DNA from: an uncultured Lachnospiraceae bacterium
Lineage (GTDB): Bacteria > Bacillota > Clostridia > Lachnospirales > Lachnospiraceae
Reading direction: 5' to 3'
DNA length: 16,898 nt
Assembly: GCA_910588405.1 (NCBI GenBank)
Contig: CAJUPT010000065.1
Span: 1 to 16,898 of the forward strand
The position numbers and the translations under genes are program-made. Each line of letters opens with the position of its first letter. Positions within the stretch are counted from its first letter, which is position 1. The notes beneath the pieces are model-generated. The model made no database searches. It was not told where the DNA came from and saw only the letters and a list, made by a program, of their open reading frames with translations. Shown one piece after another: positions 8,534 to 14,029 of this stretch.

Positions 8534-8734
8534 ATGGGAAAGATACGGTTAAATGAGAATGTGGAGGTTGTGCGGACGGTGCGGGAAGGTCTGGCGGCCA
8601 GGGGGGGCTATTGCCCCTGCAGGACGGAGATCAGAGAAGAGTACAAATGCATGTGCCAGGAATTTAAAGATCAGATCGCGGATCCGGAGTTTGAAGGTTA
8701 TTGCCACTGCATGCTCTATTATAAAGAAAAATAA
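8534..8734 (+). CDS. Small ferredoxin-thioredoxin reductase catalytic-type iron-sulfur protein
   Basis: The 66-residue protein has three CxC pairs: C27-P-C29, C39-M-C41 and C57-H-C59. The CPC/CxC/CHC series is the signature of the FTR catalytic (beta) chain, where four Cys bind a [4Fe-4S] cluster next to a redox-active disulfide that reduces thioredoxin. The spacing is CPC-X9-CMC-X15-CHC, whereas the plant/cyanobacterial chain is CPC-X16-CPC-X8-CHC; the protein is also much shorter. No FTR variable (alpha) chain is present in the window. A strong AGGAGG at 8522-8527, six nt before the ATG, supports the start. The location right after a thioredoxin gene supports the assignment. I infer that reduced ferredoxin feeds electrons through it to the adjacent thioredoxin. 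Confidence 0.82.
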   Translation: MGKIRLNENVEVVRTVREGLAARGGYCPCRTEIREEYKCMCQEFKDQIADPEFEGYCHCMLYYKEK

Positions 8735-8842
8735 CAGGAGTTCAGATCATGCTGCGGGTAAATGATGCAGTGCACGGGTTTTGGTCCGCCGGCTGGACAT
8801 CGAAAGGGTGCTTGGGATCCCGGACGAAGAATATCTTTCTGC
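8735..8842. other. Convergent gap with a possible small or decayed ORF
   Basis: This is the 108-bp space between the convergent FTR-type and response-regulator genes. An ATG at 8749 has an AGGAG 8 nt upstream and opens a frame of about 50 codons that would run antisense into the response-regulator 3' end. A different plus frame encodes a natural-looking stretch, RRLDIERVLGIPDEEYLS. This could be the remnant of a frameshifted gene or chance. No clear hairpin plus T-run terminator was seen; a GGGATCCC palindrome is present near 8813-8820. Confidence 0.3.
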
Positions 8843-9574
8843 CTACAGAAACCGGATTCCGCGGCGGGACAGCTCTTCCCGGAGGCGTGCAAAACGGCTG
8901 CGGCTGACGGGGATCACATGGGTTTCACCGATCACGGCCTCGTAGGTCTGTCCGAAAGAACTGGCCCGCAGGGCGGTGATCCCTTCCAGAGGGATCAGAT
9001 AAGACTGATGGCAGCGGAAAAAACCGTAATCTTCGAAAACAAGCTCCAGCTCGTCCAAGGATGAGACGACGGGGTGGACAAGTCCGTTCCTGCAGAAGAT
9101 CAGATTTTTTCGTTTTTCCCGGGAGATATATAAAATATCCCGGGGGTCGATGAAGATATAGTCCTGTTTTGTATGGACTGCTACTTTTTCCATGGCGGGA
9201 AGGTTTTTAGGCTGTCTGTGAAAGCGGTCAAAGGTTTTTTGCAGGCGGACGATATCAATGGGTTTTGTAAGAAAATCAAGGGGCTCGTAATCGTAGGTTT
9301 TGGCGGCAAAATCAGCATAGCCGGTCAAAAATACGTAAGGGAGCCCCTTGTGGTGTTCTTCCAGATAACCCGCCAGGGAAAAGCCGCTGGTATCGGGCAT
9401 GTCAATATCCAGAAACGCCAGGGAGAAGGTCCGGGTATTCAGCGCGTCCATGGCTTTGGCGGCAGAAGAAACGTAAAGGATCTGTTCTCTGGGAACAAAA
9501 TGGGAAAGGGCGAGAAGGGAGGCTTCCGCCGCAGAGGGCTGGTCGTCGATGAGAAGGATCCGTTCTTTACTCAT
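8843..9574 (-). CDS. LytTR-family response regulator
   Basis: The 243-residue protein has a receiver domain (about 1-120) followed by a LytTR DNA-binding domain (about 135-240). Receiver residues visible are the acidic pair D10-D11, phospho-acceptor D56 in LDIDMP, Thr84 and K104-P105. The LytTR part shows the usual KQDYIFID..DILYISREKRK and RCHQSYLIPL motifs. The ATG at 9574 is used because the protein then begins MSKERILLIDDQ and an AAGGAG site lies just upstream. A longer in-frame extension to 9667 would lie inside the kinase gene. The start overlaps the kinase stop by 4 bp (ATGA), so the two are translationally coupled. Family members regulate cell-surface, virulence or quorum-sensing genes. 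The divergent surface-polymer operon is the obvious candidate target, though no convincing LytTR direct-repeat site was recognised there. Confidence 0.93.
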   Translation of the reverse strand: MSKERILLIDDQPSAAEASLLALSHFVPREQILYVSSAAKAMDALNTRTFSLAFLDIDMPDTSGFSLAGYLEEHHKGLPYVFLTGYADFAAKTYDYEPLDFLTKPIDIVRLQKTFDRFHRQPKNLPAMEKVAVHTKQDYIFIDPRDILYISREKRKNLIFCRNGLVHPVVSSLDELELVFEDYGFFRCHQSYLIPLEGITALRASSFGQTYEAVIGETHVIPVSRSRFARLREELSRRGIRFL

Positions 9575-10839
9575 GATGCACTCTCCTTTGCCAGATTTAA
9601 CGGGATTTTTGCTACAAAGTGGATGATATCCTGTTCCATGCGGGAATAGACTGTGCCGCCGTGGCAAAGAGCCAGATGGCGGATCGAAGCGACGCCGATG
9701 CCTTCATGCCCTTTTTTAGAGGAGCGTCCTTCCTGATAGCCGGCCATGGGGCTTTCGCTGCGTGCCCGGTTGGAGACGTGGATCACAGCGAATTCTCCAC
9801 GTTTTAAGATGGACAGCCGGATCCCGTAAGATCTGTCGGAAAGAAGCTCCGTTTCGTCCAGGGCGTTTTGCAGAAGATTTCCGATGATCTTATTGGTTTC
9901 ATATACATTGGTTGTGATCTGGGACAGATCGTTTTCAATGGAAATCTCGAGCCGGGTTCCCATCTGGGCGGCCTGGGTCTGAAAGGAAAGGATCAGGGCG
10001 CTGACGGCAGGGTCGGAGAGGGGCAGCAGGCGGTTCATGGCGATGGAGTCTGCCAGAAGTTCTTTGAGATAAGCCTCACAGGCTTCATAATCCTTCCGCC
10101 CGATCAGACCGTAAATGGTCTGCACATGGAAATTGTAATCGTGGCGCTGGGAACGGATCACGCTCATAAAGGTCTGCATTTCCTCCCGGTATTGCTTTTC
10201 GAAGAGCAGCGACTGGTTTTCCTGCCGGTGGGAGAGAAACAGATTAAAAAAGGAAAGGCCGGATATAAAAGCGAAAAGCTCCAGAGGAAGAAACGCCGCC
10301 AAAAATCCGGGAAAGAGGACCGGCAGGCTCAGGCAGAAAGCGAAGAGCAAAAGTCCGGCACAGAAGCCGGAAAGGGGCAGGGCATGTCCGTTCCCTTCAG
10401 GTTCCAGAAGACAGCGTTTCCAGTCCGTGCCGGGAAACAGAGGATACATCTGCCGGATCAGGAAAGAGAAGCTGACGAGGCCGAGAGCAGCCAGGGCGCA
10501 GCGGAAAAACAGGGAGATCTCTTCCAGGGAAAAGAAAACGGCAGTCATCGCGGAAAGCGCGCCATAGCAGGCGCAGGCAATGGAAACCACTGCAATGGTA
10601 TCCGGAATGGGAAACTGCGGGTAAAATAAGAGCACCGGCAGGCAGAAGAGAAAAACTGCCGGGGTTATGTCCAGTCCGTTCCAAAAGTAGGCGCTTAAGA
10701 TATGAAAGGCCATGGAAAAAACGCAGGTCAGGAGAGAAAGACGGATCGCGTTTGGAAGCTTGAAATGGATCCAGGCAAGGGCAGAAAAGCAGGAAGCAAA
10801 AGCGCAGAGTGATAATAACGCGCTCATTATGATGGTCAT
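9571..10839 (-). CDS. Agr/HPK10-type membrane sensor histidine kinase
   Basis: The 422-residue protein has a hydrophobic N-terminal half with about six membrane segments. A coiled stretch follows, then the H-box RSQRHDYNFH with His233, an N-box NKIIGNLLQNALDE (Asn325) and a G-box HEGIGVASI (G380, G382). The layout is that of AgrC/HPK10 kinases, which pair with LytTR regulators. The start is placed at the ATG at 10839, preceded by AAAGGAGG nine nt upstream. The longer in-frame start at 10887 would place this ribosome site inside the coding region and overlap the -10 box. The ligand is unknown: no agrB/agrD-like genes are in the window, so it may sense an envelope signal or a peptide encoded elsewhere. 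Confidence 0.92.
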   Translation of the reverse strand: MTIIMSALLSLCAFASCFSALAWIHFKLPNAIRLSLLTCVFSMAFHILSAYFWNGLDITPAVFLFCLPVLLFYPQFPIPDTIAVVSIACACYGALSAMTAVFFSLEEISLFFRCALAALGLVSFSFLIRQMYPLFPGTDWKRCLLEPEGNGHALPLSGFCAGLLLFAFCLSLPVLFPGFLAAFLPLELFAFISGLSFFNLFLSHRQENQSLLFEKQYREEMQTFMSVIRSQRHDYNFHVQTIYGLIGRKDYEACEAYLKELLADSIAMNRLLPLSDPAVSALILSFQTQAAQMGTRLEISIENDLSQITTNVYETNKIIGNLLQNALDETELLSDRSYGIRLSILKRGEFAVIHVSNRARSESPMAGYQEGRSSKKGHEGIGVASIRHLALCHGGTVYSRMEQDIIHFVAKIPLNLAKESAS

Positions 10840-10875
10840 GGCTGTTTTCCTCCTTTGTCCGGCTCTATGGAATTT

Positions 10876-10904
10876 ATTATATTCCAAATCCGGGGGAATA
10901 TCAA
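10876..10904 (-). promoter_or_regulatory. Sigma-A-type promoter for the kinase-regulator operon
   Basis: Read on the minus strand, TTGATA (10904-10899), a 17-bp spacer and a perfect TATAAT (10881-10876) are followed about 20 nt later by the AAAGGAGG ribosome site and ATG of the kinase gene. This is the best promoter match in the window and gives a short leader. Confidence 0.8.
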
Positions 10905-10972
10905 GGAGGGAGGCGGGACGGAATCAGGCTTTTGTTTTACATTTGAGAAAGAATGGTTTTTCTTTAAAAGGA

Positions 10973-11001
10973 TTGAAACAAAGCCATTTTTGTGGTATTA
11001 T
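10973..11001 (+). promoter_or_regulatory. Sigma-A-type promoter for the surface-polymer operon
   Basis: TTGAAA at 10973-10978, a 17-bp spacer and TATTAT at 10996-11001 form a good vegetative promoter upstream of the AlkP-superfamily gene. It implies an untranslated leader of roughly 120 nt. It probably drives the run of genes through the YidC-TagF fusion, which has no larger gap than 42 bp. Confidence 0.7.
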
Positions 11002-11130
11002 TTTTGATTGTAAATGAGCGGTGATCTATAAAATATATGGCATGAATGGTCGAAAGATTATGACAGAGTACCATGGGAGGAATATTTTAAAAACATTCCT
11101 TTTTGCAGGCTTGGAGGATTGAGGAGTTTG

Positions 11131-12870
11131 ATGAATGGTGGAAGAGAAAAGCTGAAGCTTTTATGGCAGGATAAACGTTCCTGGAAGATACGCCTGCCGC
11201 TGGCGGCGCTGTGCGCTTTGGCTTATGCGTTTACTTTTTTTATTTTTGGACCCTGTGAGATTTACGCTCAGAATGCTCAGGAGATGTCATTTTCTTTTTC
11301 TGTTTTGCTGAAAGTCATGATTCCTGTCGGGATATTGGTTTTTGCGGCGCTTCTGGGGATTTTATTTCTCCTGCGCGGAAAAATATTTAATCTGGCGGTC
11401 AGCTTTCTTTTCGCAGGGACATTGGCGGGATATCTGCAGGGGAATTTCTGGAACACCTACCACGGGGCATTGACAGGGGATGCGGTCAAATGGCAGCAGT
11501 ACAAAGTGCCCATGCTGATCAATTGTGCAGTCTGGCTGTTTGTCTTTGCCGCCGTATTTTTTTTGCTGTATCTCAGCCGCAGGATATGGACGAAGGGGCT
11601 GAAGCTGGTCTGTGTGATCATGGTCGGCGCCCAGGTCATTGCGCTCATATCTGTGGCGGCGGGGAAGGGCTCCAACCGGCTGTGGGAGGCAGGACAGGAG
11701 GAACAGGGACTTACCAAAGACGGGATTTATGAGGTGGCAGGAGAGAAAAACGTGATCGTATTCCTGTTAGACCGTTTGGACAACCAATATATGGATGCGG
11801 CATTGGAGAAGTACCCGGAACTGGAGGAGGGACTTCACGGTTTTACCTATTACCATGACTTTACCGGAAGCTATGCAAACACCAGGCCGTCGATTACATA
11901 TCTGCTGACGGGCGTTCAGCATGATTATGCCGTTCCCTGGGAGGATTATTTCCACAGGGCATGGACGGAGCAGGTGTATCCCCTGCTGCCGGATATCCAC
12001 GAAGCAGGCTATCAGACAAAAGTGTATACCGACTGCGGCTACGTTTTCGGACAGCCCCGGGATGTGAGTGATTTTGTGGACAATGTCCGTGATATCGGCA
12101 AAAAAAAGATCAGGCGGGTTCCGCTGCTTGTAAACATGCTGGATCTGTCGTTTTACCGCTATGCGCCCGAGGCGATGAAGCCCTATTTTCAGATCGGAAC
12201 TTCCGATTTGAACGATATTGTGGTGGCAGAGAAAGAGGATGGCGAGAATGAGCTTTTCACAGTAGACGATGCCGTGTTCTGGCGCGGATACCGGGATAAG
12301 GGACTGACTGTTGATACAGAGGGGAAAGGCTCTTTTATCTTTTATCATCTGAATGGCGCCCACGACCCGTTTACCATGAACGCGGATGCGGAGCCGGCCG
12401 ATTCTACCAGGGACGAACAGATTGTAGGGAACTTCAGGATGATCTTTCGGTATATGGAAGATCTGAAGGAAAAGGGGCTTTATGATGACACCACGATCAT
12501 CATTACCGCGGACCATGGGCGTCCGCCGAAATCGACGGGAGACCTGAGCGGCATCAGCGAGAGCCGGGTGAGCACCCTGATGATCAAGCCTGCGGGAAAG
12601 GAAACAAAGGACCCCATGAAAATTTCCGACAAGCAGGTGTGCCAGGACAATCTCCGGGCCTCCATTGCCGGCTATTTTGGACTGGAGGGCGACTATGGCC
12701 GGACCATTGAATCCATCGGAGAAACAGAGCAGATGACCAGAATTCTGTGGATGCGGACAGAAGGAAAAGGAGCCGACAAGATGTATACCTTCCAGATCAG
12801 GGGCGATGCCAATGATTTTTCCAATTGGAAAGTGATCGGAGAGATCACGATGCAGTATAAAGGAATATAG
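11131..12870 (+). CDS. Membrane alkaline-phosphatase-superfamily (sulfatase/LtaS-like) phosphotransferase
   Basis: The 579-residue protein has five predicted membrane helices in its first ~190 residues and then an extracytoplasmic alkaline-phosphatase-superfamily domain. This is the same layout as lipoteichoic acid synthase and related phosphoglycerol or phosphoethanolamine transferases. Likely metal and catalytic residues are Asp214 in FLLDRLD, candidate nucleophile Thr251 in NTRPS, His411 in GAHDPF and D461-H462 in TADHGRPP. The sequence motifs are closer to the general sulfatase branch than to classical LtaS. The start ATG at 11131 is preferred over the in-frame TTG at 11119, which lies only 1 nt after GGAGG; GAGGAG ends 4 nt before 11131. 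As first gene of the polymer cassette it probably adds or polymerises a phospho-group on a surface glycopolymer or lipid. The exact substrate is not readable. Confidence 0.85.
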   Translation: MNGGREKLKLLWQDKRSWKIRLPLAALCALAYAFTFFIFGPCEIYAQNAQEMSFSFSVLLKVMIPVGILVFAALLGILFLLRGKIFNLAVSFLFAGTLAGYLQGNFWNTYHGALTGDAVKWQQYKVPMLINCAVWLFVFAAVFFLLYLSRRIWTKGLKLVCVIMVGAQVIALISVAAGKGSNRLWEAGQEEQGLTKDGIYEVAGEKNVIVFLLDRLDNQYMDAALEKYPELEEGLHGFTYYHDFTGSYANTRPSITYLLTGVQHDYAVPWEDYFHRAWTEQVYPLLPDIHEAGYQTKVYTDCGYVFGQPRDVSDFVDNVRDIGKKKIRRVPLLVNMLDLSFYRYAPEAMKPYFQIGTSDLNDIVVAEKEDGENELFTVDDAVFWRGYRDKGLTVDTEGKGSFIFYHLNGAHDPFTMNADAEPADSTRDEQIVGNFRMIFRYMEDLKEKGLYDDTTIIITADHGRPPKSTGDLSGISESRVSTLMIKPAGKETKDPMKISDKQVCQDNLRASIAGYFGLEGDYGRTIESIGETEQMTRILWMRTEGKGADKMYTFQIRGDANDFSNWKVIGEITMQYKGI

Positions 12871-12912
12871 CAGAGCTTATAGACAGTGGTGATTTTTGAT
12901 AAGGAGATGTTT

Positions 12913-13521
12913 ATGATTAGGAAAGTATTTTCCTTCCTGTATTTTTTTGTTTGTGCTTCCCTGCTTTTTTCGGTGACCGCACTGGCCTATATCGATCCCT
13001 CGGCCATGACTTACATTATTCAGATTATCGCCGGTGTGGCGATTGCCGCCGGCGCCGCGTTCAGTTTCTATTTCCGCAGGCTCAGGAGGAAATTCTCCCG
13101 TTTTGGAAAAAAGAAGGATACCGCGGTCTACTATGAGGACGATACGGATGACGACGATATGGGCCTTGGCGACTATGAGATCGGAAGCTTTGCAGAGACG
13201 TCCGCTCCGGCGGCGGTTTCCCCTGCAGGAGAGCCTTCTGCCGCGTCTGTCTATGCAGGAGAGCCTTCTGCCGCGGCTGCTTATGCAGGAGAGTCTCCGG
13301 CGGCTGCTTTCGCCAGGGAGGCGGCGGGCACGGCCTTTTCTGCCGGCCGGGAACCTGTCTTTGCCTCCAAGGCGGCCAGGCCGGATCCTTACGACGAAGC
13401 CGGAGGAGAGGGAGGGCTTGCGGCGGAAAACAGAGAGCTTAAGCGCCTGTTGGCGGAGGAACGGAGAAACGTGGAGGAGCTGAAGAGGGCGCTGCACATC
13501 TGCACGGCCCCCGGAAGGTGA
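12913..13521 (+). CDS. Small 'AYIDP' membrane protein with repeat linker and coiled-coil tail
   Basis: The 202-residue protein starts with a signal-like hydrophobic segment ending ...VTALA, then AYIDPSAMTYIIQIIAGVAIAAGAAF and a basic cluster RRLRRKFSRFGKK. The AYIDP...QIIAG module followed by a basic stretch is a recurring short hypothetical protein beside polysaccharide or sulfatase-type genes; its role is unknown to me. Here it is extended by an Asp-rich segment, an Ala/Pro/Glu linker with a 30-bp tandem repeat, and a C-terminal coiled coil (about AENRELKRLLAEERRNVEEL). The ATG at 12913 is selected by AAGGAG six nt upstream; the in-frame GTG at 12886 lacks such a site. The tail after the basic cluster is probably cytoplasmic and could scaffold other cassette proteins. 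The stop overlaps the next gene's GTG by 4 bp. Confidence 0.8.
   Translation: MIRKVFSFLYFFVCASLLFSVTALAYIDPSAMTYIIQIIAGVAIAAGAAFSFYFRRLRRKFSRFGKKKDTAVYYEDDTDDDDMGLGDYEIGSFAETSAPAAVSPAGEPSAASVYAGEPSAAAAYAGESPAAAFAREAAGTAFSAGREPVFASKAARPDPYDEAGGEGGLAAENRELKRLLAEERRNVEELKRALHICTAPGR
13225..13314 (+). repeat. 30-bp tandem repeat x3 in the AYIDP protein
   Basis: Units at 13225, 13255 and 13285 begin gcaggagag and encode AGEPSAASVY, AGEPSAAAAY and AGESPAAAF-type decapeptides. The first two differ at only a few bases; the third is diverged. The repeats lie in the Ala/Pro linker, so copy-number change would keep the frame. Confidence 0.85.
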
Positions 13522-14027
13522 AGCGCGGACGACGCCTGCTGATTCCGGCGGCGGCCATTCTTTTGGCGGCATGTTTAAACTGTTTTTTTCTCTTGAATGC
13601 CTATGTGCCCTCCGGTTCCATGGAGCCGGCTATCCCTTCCGGATCCATGGTTCTGGGAAACCGGCTGGCTTATGGCAGGGAAAACCCCCAGCCGGGGGAC
13701 GTCGTTTTTTTCCATCACCCGGAAATCGGGGAGAGGAAGTGGCTGGTCAAGCGGATCATTGCCGTTCCGGGTCAGACCTTTGCCCTTTGCGGCGGCAGGG
13801 TGTATATCGACGGAAAGCTTTTAGAAGAAGCGTATGTGGAGGAATATTCCGACGATACTTACCCGGAGACCCTTGTGCCGGAGGATCGCTACATCGTTTT
13901 GGGGGATAACCGGCGGGAGTCCGGGGATTCCCGCACCTGGGAGGAGCCCTTTGTCCGCCGGGAAGACATTTTGGCCAGGGGAATATGCGTTTATTTTCCT
14001 GAATTTTACAGATTGCAGAGGAATTAG
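13518..14027 (+). CDS. Type I signal peptidase
   Basis: The 169-residue protein has one N-terminal membrane anchor (about residues 7-28) and an extracytoplasmic catalytic domain. Catalytic Ser34 lies in PSGSMEP, the general-base Lys77 in KRIIAVPG, and the box GDNRRESGDSR is intact, so it should be an active S26-family signal peptidase. The GTG start overlaps the upstream TGA by 4 bp, and the next gene begins 2 nt after its stop, placing it firmly inside the polymer cassette. Its size matches small Firmicute signal peptidases. It might be a paralogue dedicated to this locus, processing a secreted partner or the AYIDP protein's signal-like N-terminus; that is inference. Confidence 0.93.
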   Translation: MKRGRRLLIPAAAILLAACLNCFFLLNAYVPSGSMEPAIPSGSMVLGNRLAYGRENPQPGDVVFFHHPEIGERKWLVKRIIAVPGQTFALCGGRVYIDGKLLEEAYVEEYSDDTYPETLVPEDRYIVLGDNRRESGDSRTWEEPFVRREDILARGICVYFPEFYRLQRN

Positions 14028-14029
14028 AT

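Larger units (their letters stand above)
10840..11130. other. Divergent intergenic region between kinase and AlkP-type gene
   Basis: These ~290 bp hold back-to-back sigma-A-type promoters whose -35 boxes lie about 70 bp apart. An A/T-rich block separates them, and a ~115-nt leader precedes the AlkP-type gene. The leader contains an AGGAAT/ATTCCT hairpin (11078-11100) followed by TTTT, a weak attenuator-like structure of low confidence. No small ORF with a ribosome site was convincing. Confidence 0.6.

Noticed and set aside
8762..9064. Plus-strand 100-codon ORF after the FTR-type gene
   Set aside because: Most of it is antisense to the LytTR domain, and no ribosome site precedes its ATG.
9575..9667. 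N-terminal extension of the response regulator
   Set aside because: It would lie within the kinase coding region; the ATG at 9574 gives a canonical receiver start and the usual 4-bp overlap.
9868..10629. Plus-strand 253-codon ORF
   Set aside because: It is antisense to the kinase gene and its Lys/Gln-rich reading has no domain.
10840..10887. N-terminal extension of the kinase
   Set aside because: It would contain the AAAGGAGG ribosome site and overlap the -10 box of the promoter; the ATG at 10839 is better supported.
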